From the NCBI RefSeq assembly GCF_001684975.1, contig NZ_MAYH01000045.1, positions 1-64,000 of the forward strand: a stretch of DNA of 64,000 nt, given 5' to 3'. This DNA comes from Chryseobacterium artocarpi. GTDB lineage: Bacteria; Bacteroidota; Bacteroidia; Flavobacteriales; Weeksellaceae. The position numbers and the translations under genes were made by a program. Shown in pieces: positions 20,467 to 27,524 of the stretch. The first letter of the stretch is position 1; each line of letters begins with the position of its first letter. The notes under the pieces are model-generated. The model did no database searches, had not been told where the DNA came from, and saw nothing but the letters and a program-made list of their open reading frames with translations.

Positions 20467-20482
20467 TTACGGATTCCCATAA
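20467..20482. promoter_or_regulatory. TTACGG...CC(A/G)TAA palindrome, copy 1
   Basis: The 16-bp near-palindrome TTACGGATTCCCATAA fits TTAYGGRWWYCCRTAA, as does the perfect 16-bp palindrome at 25362-25377. It lies in the divergent region between the membrane protein gene and the micro-protein gene. It could be a dimeric regulator site shared by both units. Confidence 0.35.
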
Positions 20483-20491
20483 AGCCCACAT

Positions 20492-20518
20492 TGTCCATTT
20501 CGTGTCCATCGATGTCCA
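20492..20518. promoter_or_regulatory. Three helically phased TGTCCA direct repeats
   Basis: TGTCCA occurs at 20492, 20503 and 20513, with 11 and 10 bp between starts, so all three face the same side of the helix. This is the geometry of tandem activator or repressor sites of OmpR/LytTR-type regulators. It lies about 75 bp upstream of the start of the minus-strand gene and 280 bp upstream of the micro-protein gene. Confidence 0.5.
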
Positions 20519-20566
20519 AAACGTGACTAACACATGCGTCACCCTTTGTCGCATCTTTGCTTCAGA

Positions 20567-20768
20567 AAATCAGTGAAAAACAAAACATTAAAAACAAATT
20601 TACAAAACTGATTTCAAAATCACCAGATAAAACGGAGGTAAAACTCCGGGTTGGGAAGCAGATGTTTCTCCTCCGTTTTTGAAGGTTCACTTCCCAAAAA
20701 ATTTAGAAGCGCTTCAATTTTTTAACCGTGTAAAACTATCTGCGATCTGTTTCGCAGGGAAGAACACG
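20567..20768 (+). ncRNA. Candidate structured leader or small RNA
   Basis: Several stems are nested in 200 bases: AAATCAGT (20567) with ACTGATTT (20607); AAAACGGAGG (20629) with CCTCCGTTTT (20670), followed by T; TTGGGAAG (20651) with CTTCCCAA (20690), which crosses the previous stem in pseudoknot order; and CGTGT (20727) with ACACG (20764), enclosing CTGCGA / TCGCAG. GGAG at 20634 can pair instead with CTCC at 20644. This looks like a leader with a conditional terminator, or an independent small RNA. No known Rfam family was recognised. Confidence 0.35.
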
Positions 20769-20795
20769 AATGCTTTAACAATAAATTTTTTGAAA

Positions 20796-20975
20796 ATGAT
20801 CCAATTTATTTTAATGCTATTAGGTTTAGCATTCCCAAATAATAACGCAAGCACATCAACAACATCAGATAATAACCCAGTAACAGTATCAGCACAAAGT
20901 GCAGCTGCCGATCCAAGCGGATCAACAGGAGATACAAGTGGCGAAACAGAACAAACTCCACCACCAAGAAAGTAA
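20796..20975 (+). CDS. Micro-protein A with hydrophobic N-terminus and PPPRK tail
   Basis: A 59-residue protein beginning MIQFILMLLGLAFPNNN at the ATG at 20796. The open frame extends further upstream, but that part lies in structured, non-coding-looking DNA. It has a short hydrophobic stretch with no positive charge before it, then a Ser/Thr/Asn/Asp-rich low-complexity body, then 'DTSGETEQTPPPRK'. The protein at 27315-27467 has the same design (MIQILLTLLGLLFPSN...DTNGETGSIPPKK), which strongly supports both as real genes. Function is unknown. A terminator follows at once. Confidence 0.7.
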   Translation: MIQFILMLLGLAFPNNNASTSTTSDNNPVTVSAQSAAADPSGSTGDTSGETEQTPPPRK

Positions 20976-20980
20976 GTAAT

Positions 20981-21010
20981 AAAGCGAAAGTAATTCTTTC
21001 GCTTTTTTTA
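20981..21010 (+). terminator. Terminator after micro-protein A
   Basis: A perfect 10-bp stem AAAGCGAAAG / CTTTCGCTTT with a 5-nt loop and a T7 run, six bases after the stop codon. Confidence 0.85.
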
Positions 21011-21029
21011 TTATTTTTGGTAAAAAACC

Positions 21030-22682
21030 GTGAAAACCTTTATTCATATCTTATTTATATTAATACTTTGTTCCTGTCATAAAAAAGAGATCTCAAAAAT
21101 TGACAGAAAAACGTATGATAAAGCCTATGATTTTTATGATGCTTCAGAAAAAGACAGCGCTTTTATTTATTTTAACAGAGCCAAAGATGAATTAATTGAA
21201 AAAGGTTATTATTCACATGCAGGTAACAGCTTAGTAATAATGGGTATAATACAATGTGAGAAGGGAGATTATTATGGTAGCCAAGAGACAGCATTATCAG
21301 CCATTAAATACTTAAACATACAGCATGATTCCGCTGACCTTTCTGCAAACTATAACAATTTAGGGATAGCTTCTCAAAGCCTTAAAGAATACAATAAAGC
21401 TATTGTTTTTTATGATAAAGCAGCTCAATTCTCAACCGATTTCAGATATAAAATAGCACAAGTAAATAATAAAGCTGTGTCCTATTCTTATTTAAAACAA
21501 TATGATTCTGCAATCAGTATTTTAAAAAAAGCTTTATCCAATCCCAATCTAAAAAAGTATCCTACAACTTATTATAGAATATATGATAACTTAGCTTATA
21601 ATAGATTTCTTAAAAATCCTTCCTATAATGCGGAACCAGAACTTAGCGAAGCTCTTCAGGCTAGAATTAGAGAAAAAGATATTAATGGACAAATTACAAG
21701 CTTATCACATTTATCAACTTATCTGAAAGACAAAGACAATCAAAAAAGTTTAATGAATGTAAAGGAAATGCTAAAGATTTCCTTATCCCATCACCTGGCA
21801 AACGACAGACTTGAAGCTCTTCAAAAAATAATACTTTTAGAGCATCCTGAAAATATAAAACCATACTTTGAAAAGTACCAATATCTGAATGACAGCCTTA
21901 CTTCAGCAAGAAATAAATCTAAAAGTCAGTTTGCTTTTGAAAGATTCGAAGCAGAAAAATTAAAAACAGAAAACGTACAAAAAGAAAATCAGATTCTGCT
22001 GCAAAACATTGGTATAGCTTCTTTGATTCTATTATTAATAGGCGGAACTATCAGTGGCTCTATTTGGATTAAAAGAAGAAAAGAGAGATTGCAGAAGGAA
22101 AACGAATTAAAGATCAAAGAAAATGAGCTAAAAATATCCAAAAAGGTTCATGACGTAGTAGCCAATGGTATTTATCAGGTAATGACCAAAATTGAAAATC
22201 AGGAACATTTTGATAAAGATAAGGCTCTTGATGAGCTTGAGTTTGTATATGAAAAGTCGAGAGATATTTCCTATGAAAAGGTTGACTCCAATGATACTCT
22301 TGAGTTTTATAAGAAAATTTCAAATCTCATAGGATCATTTAAAAATGAAAAAGTAAATACTTTTCTTGCCGGAAACGGAGCCAATATCTGGATGGATCTT
22401 AGCCATTCAGTACAGGATGAGGTTTACCAGATCATGCGTGAGCTTTTAGTGAACATGAAGAAGCATAGTCAGGCAAATCTTGTCGCTTTTAAATTTGAAA
22501 GAAATAATAACCTTATACAAATCCAATATACAGACAACGGAATAGGTATTCCCGGAGAAATTATTCATGGAAATGGGTTGGCAAATACGGTTTCCCGTAT
22601 TGAAAAAATTAAGGGGTCTATTATTTTTGACAATACAAACGAAAAGGGATTGAAGGTTTATATTTCATTTCCCATATCTTAA
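21030..22682 (+). CDS. TPR-containing sensor histidine kinase
   Basis: A 550-residue kinase with a GTG start at 21030. Residues 1-16 are a lipoprotein-like signal (ILILCSC). They are followed by about 280 residues of TPR-type helical repeats ('YNNLGIASQSLKEYNKAIVFYDKAAQ'), a coiled coil, one membrane segment near 327-347, and a cytoplasmic kinase. The phosphoacceptor is in 'ISKKVHDVVANGIYQ' (a HisKA_3-like H-box), the N-box is 'ELLVNMKKHSQA', and the G-box is 'DNGIGIPGE..HGNGLANTVSRIEKIKG'. TPRs are probably periplasmic. It is followed after 12 bases by its response regulator. The input signal is unknown. Confidence 0.88.
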   Translation: MKTFIHILFILILCSCHKKEISKIDRKTYDKAYDFYDASEKDSAFIYFNRAKDELIEKGYYSHAGNSLVIMGIIQCEKGDYYGSQETALSAIKYLNIQHDSADLSANYNNLGIASQSLKEYNKAIVFYDKAAQFSTDFRYKIAQVNNKAVSYSYLKQYDSAISILKKALSNPNLKKYPTTYYRIYDNLAYNRFLKNPSYNAEPELSEALQARIREKDINGQITSLSHLSTYLKDKDNQKSLMNVKEMLKISLSHHLANDRLEALQKIILLEHPENIKPYFEKYQYLNDSLTSARNKSKSQFAFERFEAEKLKTENVQKENQILLQNIGIASLILLLIGGTISGSIWIKRRKERLQKENELKIKENELKISKKVHDVVANGIYQVMTKIENQEHFDKDKALDELEFVYEKSRDISYEKVDSNDTLEFYKKISNLIGSFKNEKVNTFLAGNGANIWMDLSHSVQDEVYQIMRELLVNMKKHSQANLVAFKFERNNNLIQIQYTDNGIGIPGEIIHGNGLANTVSRIEKIKGSIIFDNTNEKGLKVYISFPIS

Positions 22683-22694
22683 AAAACAAAAAGA

Positions 22695-23360
22695 ATGTTC
22701 AAAAAAATTTTAATAGCCGAAGACCACGAAAGCAGCAGTATTTCCGTACAAAAAACACTAGAAGATCTCAATATTACCAATACTGATTATGTTTATTATT
22801 GTGATGATGCCTTTGCCAAGGTTCAAAAATCCATAAGAGAAAATGACCTTTATGATTTATTGATCACAGATTTGTCTTTTGAGGAAGATCACCATGAGCA
22901 AAAGATCAAAGACGGCAAAGAATTAATTAAAGCCGTTAGAGAACTACAACCTTCGTTGAAGGCAATTGTTTTTTCCGCAGAACATAAGTCTGGGGTTATA
23001 GATTCTCTTTTTAAAGAATATGAAATCAATGGATTTGTTCGTAAGGCAAGAAATGATTCCAAAGATTTGAAAAAGGCAATAGCTTCAGTATATGAGAATA
23101 AAAACTATCTGTCTCTTGATATGAAACAGGAAGTAAAAAAGCTAAACAGCTATGAATTCACAGACTACGATATTATTCTCGTGTCTCTTCTTTCGCAAGG
23201 TGTCCTACAGAAGAATATCCCCGTGTATCTTCAAAATAACAATATAAAACCCAACAGTTTAAGTAGTGTGGAGAAAAAATTAAATAACCTGAAAGAAGAA
23301 CTTCAGATCTCCAGTAATGAACAACTTATAGCTTTTTGTAAAGATTTAGGACTAATTTAA
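22695..23360 (+). CDS. Response regulator with divergent C-terminal DNA-binding domain
   Basis: A 221-residue regulator partnered with the upstream kinase. The receiver domain has the acidic pair E9/D10 and a phosphoacceptor Asp at about position 59 in 'LLITDLSF'. It carries an extra charged loop (FEEDHHEQKIKDGKE) after the phospho-Asp. Residues ~150-221 resemble a LuxR/NarL-type helix-turn-helix ('YDIILVSLLSQGVLQKNIPVYLQ...NSLSSVEKKLNNLKEEL') but are strongly diverged. It probably controls genes nearby or cell-envelope functions; targets are not known. Confidence 0.82.
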   Translation: MFKKILIAEDHESSSISVQKTLEDLNITNTDYVYYCDDAFAKVQKSIRENDLYDLLITDLSFEEDHHEQKIKDGKELIKAVRELQPSLKAIVFSAEHKSGVIDSLFKEYEINGFVRKARNDSKDLKKAIASVYENKNYLSLDMKQEVKKLNSYEFTDYDIILVSLLSQGVLQKNIPVYLQNNNIKPNSLSSVEKKLNNLKEELQISSNEQLIAFCKDLGLI

Positions 23361-23381
23361 GCCGTTAAAAAGATATTTGTA

Positions 23382-23389
23382 TATTTTTG
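23382..23389 (+). promoter_or_regulatory. -7 box of the 573-aa gene
   Basis: TATTTTTG fits TAnnTTTG and ends 40 nt before the start codon at 23430, giving the downstream gene its own promoter apart from the two-component operon. Confidence 0.4.
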
Positions 23390-23429
23390 TTAAGCTCAAA
23401 AAACTAATATCTTTTTAAAACACAAAGAA

Positions 23430-25151
23430 ATGTCACGCGAAGATTCTTTACTCAACAATAATCTTAAAGGAATTAACAGTAATATTAATCACCTTAATAA
23501 TAATCTTAATTCTTTTAACTCCCAATTAGGAAATATCAACTCTGAAATTGGCAACATCACAGACAAGCAACAGGCTCTGGATGGCAGGATGAACGCCATG
23601 TCCGGTATTATTGATGACTTTATTAAAGCTGATAAAGAAAAAAGAGACCTTCAGTTTGCCGAAAATATGCAGGAAAGCCTGAAGCAGGACTTAAAGAATA
23701 AATTCGGTTATTATGAAGAGATCAGAAGGACAGTCTTAGGAATTCTACAAGCTGTGGACAGTGGAATTGTAAGACATGAGATCATGCAGGATGCTGCTGA
23801 AGGCTTAATGATCAAAACACCTAATTATTGGCTTGCTCCGGCAATGGTCGCCATTGTAGCCTGGGTTCGTAATGATCGTGAGGATACTGAAAGAGCATTA
23901 AATGAAGCATTAAGAAGAGATGATTATAAAACCACTCTGTTTTTTATGCTTCTTATGAGAAGATTGGGCAGAGATGAAGCATGCCATCAATGGGTGCAGA
24001 GATATCTGATGCATCAGGATCCTTATAACCTAGACCGTGAATTTGTAATGGTATTGGAAGCTGCTGCTACCGGGTCATTTCCGCAGTCTTCCAGAGAATT
24101 AATTATTTCAACCGTAGATGAATGGCTGAATTTATTGACGCAGACCGATCAATACATTAATGAACAAAAAAATGAATGGATAAAATTCTTTCAGTATAAA
24201 GGTCGCCTGGAGAATAAAGAATATCCTTTTCTTGAGAAGTACTGTACCAATTGGGCAGAACTTAAATCTTCTATGAAGAAAGTAAAATTGCATAAATTTC
24301 TAAGTTCATATATTAAGAATATCCTTGAGACCCCTGTTGACTATTCAAAAACATCTAAAAATCAATTGGATGAAATTCTTTCCATGCTGATCACTAATTT
24401 TGATGATGAGGAGTTTGAATTACAAAAGAAAATAAAACTTAACCAACAGCTCATCGATCAAAAAAGAAATAAAGTCTCAGGAAAATCCGGATATTCTCAA
24501 GAAAAAGCATTCAACGAGAAAACAAATTTTCTTCAAATGCTGACTAATGTTGCTTTTATCCCTGAATTAACCGGAGCAACTCATGTTACACAGCCTTTAG
24601 CCGTGGCAATAAGCAGTCCCTGGATTATAGATGCTCACGAAACCTATACAAAAGAATACAGAGCCAATAACGTTATCACTGCAAACTTAGCCATCGATAA
24701 TTATAAAACTTCTTCAAATGGTACGGATCAAGAGGAACAATTGAAAATCCATGGTGAACATTGGGATAAAATTTTCACGGATGACGTAAAAAAATCTTCT
24801 TCAGGTAAAGGTTGCCTGATTGCTTTTACAATACCATTCATTGCACTTGGCGTTGTCTCCTATCTAGCCGAAGCTCATATTCTCAGTTATATTATTTTAG
24901 GAGTATCTTTTGGTTTCCTTGCATTAGGATTATCAGGATACTCTTCTAAGAAAGATAACACAAAAAAACAAGTTAGTGGATTACGTCTAATCTCTCATGA
25001 AGCATTAATAGGATGTCTTATAGAACTTGAAGATTTCAAAGCCGAATACGATATGGAAGATGCAAAAGCTGAAGAAGTAAAAACAATGCTTCAATCTGTG
25101 CGTGCTGAAGAGTTTCTAGCCAATTCCAGAGATTCAAAAAATATATTATAA
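23430..25151 (+). CDS. Large helical protein with C-terminal membrane segments, unknown
   Basis: A 573-residue protein. Residues 1-75 are an Asn/Leu-rich coiled coil ('INSNINHLNNNLNSFNSQLGNINSEIGNI'). Residues ~75-330 form a conserved-looking helical domain ('APAMVAIVAWVRNDREDTERALNEALRRDDYKT' and 'GSFPQSSRELIISTVDEWL'), then a region of charged helices, two hydrophobic segments at about 455-500 preceded by SSSGKGCLIAF, and a charged tail. No known enzymatic motif is seen. The coiled coil plus tail anchors suggests a membrane-attached scaffold, which is inference only. Confidence 0.75.
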   Translation: MSREDSLLNNNLKGINSNINHLNNNLNSFNSQLGNINSEIGNITDKQQALDGRMNAMSGIIDDFIKADKEKRDLQFAENMQESLKQDLKNKFGYYEEIRRTVLGILQAVDSGIVRHEIMQDAAEGLMIKTPNYWLAPAMVAIVAWVRNDREDTERALNEALRRDDYKTTLFFMLLMRRLGRDEACHQWVQRYLMHQDPYNLDREFVMVLEAAATGSFPQSSRELIISTVDEWLNLLTQTDQYINEQKNEWIKFFQYKGRLENKEYPFLEKYCTNWAELKSSMKKVKLHKFLSSYIKNILETPVDYSKTSKNQLDEILSMLITNFDDEEFELQKKIKLNQQLIDQKRNKVSGKSGYSQEKAFNEKTNFLQMLTNVAFIPELTGATHVTQPLAVAISSPWIIDAHETYTKEYRANNVITANLAIDNYKTSSNGTDQEEQLKIHGEHWDKIFTDDVKKSSSGKGCLIAFTIPFIALGVVSYLAEAHILSYIILGVSFGFLALGLSGYSSKKDNTKKQVSGLRLISHEALIGCLIELEDFKAEYDMEDAKAEEVKTMLQSVRAEEFLANSRDSKNIL

Positions 25152-25169
25152 TACTATAAACACCAGAAG

Positions 25170-25301
25170 ATGAACAATCAAGAAGACAAACCAGAAATAA
25201 AGCAGGAAGATAAACAACCTGAAAACCCTCCTAAAAAAGAGAATGCAAAGTTTCCGGATTGGGATATCCTTCCTCCCAATCAACCCATAAAATCAAGATA
25301 A
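25170..25301 (+). CDS. 43-residue proline/lysine-rich protein
   Basis: A short frame beginning MNNQEDKPEIKQEDKQPENP and ending 'FPDWDILPPNQPIKSR'. The gap of 18 bases after the 573-residue gene and a terminator downstream make it a plausible last gene of that operon. The hydrophilic body followed by a Trp/Pro-rich terminal motif looks conserved rather than random. Function is unknown. Confidence 0.5.
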   Translation: MNNQEDKPEIKQEDKQPENPPKKENAKFPDWDILPPNQPIKSR

Positions 25302-25329
25302 AGATTATCCTTTTTACTATCACTATACA

Positions 25330-25357
25330 AACCTTTCAAGTTTTTGAAAGGTTTTTT
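25330..25357 (+). terminator. Terminator after the 43-residue gene
   Basis: A perfect 10-bp stem AACCTTTCAA / TTGAAAGGTT with a 4-nt loop, with T6 at its 3' side. Confidence 0.8.
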
Positions 25358-25361
25358 CATT

Positions 25362-25377
25362 TTACGGGAACCCGTAA
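25362..25377. promoter_or_regulatory. TTACGGGAACCCGTAA palindrome, copy 2
   Basis: A perfect 16-bp palindrome placed 21 bases upstream of the -7 box of the DUF1508 gene. A variant is at 20467-20482. It is a likely binding site for a dimeric regulator, possibly the response regulator at 22695; that link is inference. Confidence 0.45.
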
Positions 25378-25398
25378 GGATTGAAGTGGTAAGCGTCA

Positions 25399-25406
25399 TA
25401 CTTTTG
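25399..25406 (+). promoter_or_regulatory. -7 box of the DUF1508 gene
   Basis: TACTTTTG fits TAnnTTTG and ends 20 nt before the start codon. A TTG at 25381 may serve as a -33 element, with a rather short spacer of 15. Confidence 0.45.
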
Positions 25407-25426
25407 ACCTATAAATAAAAACAATT

Positions 25427-25759
25427 ATGGGAAAATTTGTGATTACTCAAAGAGTCAACAAAGAATATCAGTTTAATCTTAAAGCAAACAATGGGGAAAA
25501 TATTCTTACCAGCGAAGGCTACATTCAAAAAGCATCTTGTCATAAAGGAATTGAATCCGTAAAAATCAATTCTCAAGAAGATTCAAGGTATGACAAAAGA
25601 ATTGCTGTAAATGATAAGGATTATTTCGTCCTTAAAGCCAGAAACGGTGAAATTATTGGTAAAAGCCAGTTTTATAGCTCCAAGGCAGCCATGGAAAGTG
25701 GTATTCTATCTGTAAAAAACAACGCACCAGACGCTGAAATAATTGATGAAACTCTTTAA
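25427..25759 (+). CDS. DUF1508 (YegP-family) protein, two repeats
   Basis: A 110-residue protein made of two DUF1508 repeats: 'YQFNLKANNGENILTSEGYIQKASCHKGIESVKINS' and 'YFVLKARNGEIIGKSQFYSSKAAMESGILSVKNNA'. YegP-like proteins are small soluble dimers of unknown function, often linked in databases to stress. The stop codon lies ten bases before the ATG chosen for the PD-(D/E)XK gene, so the two form an operon. Confidence 0.88.
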   Translation: MGKFVITQRVNKEYQFNLKANNGENILTSEGYIQKASCHKGIESVKINSQEDSRYDKRIAVNDKDYFVLKARNGEIIGKSQFYSSKAAMESGILSVKNNAPDAEIIDETL

Positions 25760-25769
25760 ACCGAATACT

Positions 25770-26837
25770 ATGGATCTTAAAATTAAACTTGAGCAATTGC
25801 AACAAAAAGTTGTAGGATTAAAAGAACAGATAGCAACTGAAGAAGCCACAAAAAATGCTTTCGTAATGCCTTTTATACAAATTTTAGGGTATGACATATT
25901 TAACCCTACAGAAGTAGTTCCTGAGCATATTTGTGATATAGGAACGAAGAAAGGTGAAAAGGTAGACTATGTGATCAAAAACAATGATGAACCGATTTTT
26001 ATTATCGAATGCAAACACTGGAAAGAAAACGCTGATGCTCACAATTCTCAGCTTCATAGATATTATCATGTATCAAAAACAAGATTCGGCGTTCTTACCA
26101 ATGGAATCATTTACAATTTTTATACAGATCTTGAGAAACCAAATATTATGGATGAAAAGCCGTTTTTCACCATTAATATTGAAGATTTAAAGGATAGTTC
26201 AATTAAAATACTTGAAAGCTTTACCAAGAAAAATTACAATCTTGAAAGTATTTTGGATTCTGCGGAAGCCTTAAAATATATTAAAGCCATCAGAAAAGAG
26301 TTTGAAAAAGAAATAGAAACTCCCTCCGATGAGATTGTGAAACTTTTAGTAGGCAGATTCTTTGAAAAACCTATTACTGCTAACAGATTAGTTTCATTTA
26401 AAGAATACACAAAAAAGGCACTCACAACTTCTATTAATGAATCTATTAGTTTCCGACTTAAATCTGCATTGAGCATTAATGAACAAATTGAAAATCTTGA
26501 TGAAGAAATTAAAACGCCTCAACCTATTGATGATAATAATGATTCTAAAATAGTAACCACAGAAGAAGAACTTGAAGGATTTCAAATTGTAAAAGCGATC
26601 ATGAGAGAAAGAATTCCCTCCTCTCGCATCGCTTACAGAGACACCCTTTCCTATTTCGGAATTTTACTAGATGATAATAATAGAAAACCTTTATGCAGAC
26701 TGCATTTCAATACGGCAAATAAATATATCGAAACGTTTCATAATGGTAAGGATTCAGGAGAAAAAGTATTATTAAATGATCTTGATGAAATCTATAATTT
26801 CAGGGAAGAACTTCATAAAACATTAGAAAATTACTAA
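25770..26837 (+). CDS. PD-(D/E)XK protein with type I restriction HsdR N-terminal-like domain
   Basis: A 355-residue protein whose residues ~1-165 match the HSDR_N_2 domain: coiled start 'KIKLEQLQQKVVGLKEQI', then 'EEATKNAFVMPFIQILGYDIFNP', then the nuclease core 'KVDYVI' (Asp) and 'IIECKHW' (ExK). There is no helicase or specificity domain, so it is not a full HsdR. The C-terminal ~190 residues are unassigned. The ATG at 25770 matches the usual family start; an ATG at 25746 would overlap the upstream gene. It may be a stand-alone nuclease, possibly defensive. Confidence 0.8.
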   Translation: MDLKIKLEQLQQKVVGLKEQIATEEATKNAFVMPFIQILGYDIFNPTEVVPEHICDIGTKKGEKVDYVIKNNDEPIFIIECKHWKENADAHNSQLHRYYHVSKTRFGVLTNGIIYNFYTDLEKPNIMDEKPFFTINIEDLKDSSIKILESFTKKNYNLESILDSAEALKYIKAIRKEFEKEIETPSDEIVKLLVGRFFEKPITANRLVSFKEYTKKALTTSINESISFRLKSALSINEQIENLDEEIKTPQPIDDNNDSKIVTTEEELEGFQIVKAIMRERIPSSRIAYRDTLSYFGILLDDNNRKPLCRLHFNTANKYIETFHNGKDSGEKVLLNDLDEIYNFREELHKTLENY

Positions 26838-26842
26838 ACCTC

Positions 26843-26863
26843 TATGTTGTAAAATTCAACATA
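26843..26863. terminator. Weak hairpin after the PD-(D/E)XK gene
   Basis: A 7-bp stem TATGTTG / CAACATA with a 7-nt loop and no T-run. It is weak as a terminator. Confidence 0.3.
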
Positions 26864-26898
26864 ATCATGAAAACCTTTTTATAATTAAAAACAAAACT

Positions 26899-27210
26899 AT
26901 GAAAAAACTACTTTTCACCAGCCTTTTAGGATTGGGACTATTATTACCGGCAACCTTTTCCGCTTCTACAAACAACTCTTCTTCCACAAATGAAGTACTC
27001 ACTAAAAAACCAAGAAAAGGAAAGAGCAAAACAAGCAGAAAAAGCAAATCTACAAGATCAAATTACTCATCTTCCGGATCCTATTCTAAAAGCAGAGGAT
27101 GTACTTATAATGGAAACCAATTGTATGTAGGCTCAAGAGGAGGTTGTTATTACTATGCTGGAAGTAGTAAACAGTATGTAGACAGATCCTATTGCTCAGG
27201 TTGTAACTAG
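26899..27210 (+). CDS. Small secreted basic protein
   Basis: A 103-residue exported protein. The signal peptide is about residues 1-22 (MKKLLFTSLLGLGLLLPATF). A Ser/Lys/Arg-rich basic linker follows, then a C-terminal ~40-residue cysteine-containing motif, 'CTYNGNQLYVGSRGGCYYYAG', 'KQYVDRSYCSGC'. The final part recalls the short 'RGGCYY...YVDRS.C' modules seen at the ends of flavobacterial exported proteins (PBCV basic adaptor-like); this is a tentative match. The four cysteines may form disulfides in the periplasm or outside. A terminator follows. Confidence 0.7.
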   Translation: MKKLLFTSLLGLGLLLPATFSASTNNSSSTNEVLTKKPRKGKSKTSRKSKSTRSNYSSSGSYSKSRGCTYNGNQLYVGSRGGCYYYAGSSKQYVDRSYCSGCN

Positions 27211-27255
27211 CCAAAAAGAAAAAAACTAAAAACACTCAACATATAATCATCATTC

Positions 27256-27286
27256 AAAAGCGAAGGTTTTCTTCGCTTTTTTTATT
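27256..27286 (+). terminator. Terminator after the secreted basic protein
   Basis: A perfect 10-bp stem AAAAGCGAAG / CTTCGCTTTT with a 5-nt loop and T-run. It is very similar to the terminator after micro-protein A. Confidence 0.85.
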
Positions 27287-27314
27287 ATTTTAGAGAACTA
27301 AAACTCTAATAAAT

Positions 27315-27467
27315 ATGATTCAGATTCTATTAACATTACTAGGTTTATTATTTCCTTCTAACCATCTAGAAACAAATAATGGAAACCACACACAAACAAC
27401 AATACAGACCAATATAACCCCGGAAGATACAAACGGTGAGACCGGAAGTATTCCCCCTAAAAAATAA
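27315..27467 (+). CDS. Micro-protein B, paralogue of micro-protein A
   Basis: A 50-residue protein: hydrophobic start MIQILLTLLGLLFPSNH, Asn/Thr-rich middle, and tail 'EDTNGETGSIPPKK'. It matches micro-protein A (20796-20975) at both ends: MIQ-LL-LLGL-FP-N and DT-GET----PP--K. The variable middle and conserved ends are a sign of a real, evolving gene family. There is no positive charge before the hydrophobic stretch, so it is not a standard Sec signal; a membrane micro-protein or leader-type peptide are the main options. A strong terminator lies 26 bases after the stop. Confidence 0.7.
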   Translation: MIQILLTLLGLLFPSNHLETNNGNHTQTTIQTNITPEDTNGETGSIPPKK

Positions 27468-27492
27468 AACCAGAACAACATTATTAATAAAG

Positions 27493-27523
27493 AAAAGGTA
27501 TCTCGAATGAGATACCTTTTTAT
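27493..27523. terminator. Bidirectional terminator
   Basis: A perfect 12-bp stem AAAAGGTATCTC / GAGATACCTTTT with a 4-nt loop lies between micro-protein B and the convergent GNAT gene. Confidence 0.88.
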
Positions 27524-27524
27524 T

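Noticed and set aside
20651..20665. GGGAAGCAG resembling the SRP RNA loop
   Set aside because: The surrounding bases do not form the SRP helix 8 symmetric loop, and the stems found here pair differently.
20679..20795. Upstream extension of micro-protein A (98-aa version)
   Set aside because: The extra 39 residues lie over stem-loops and do not resemble the paralogue, whose start aligns with the ATG at 20796.
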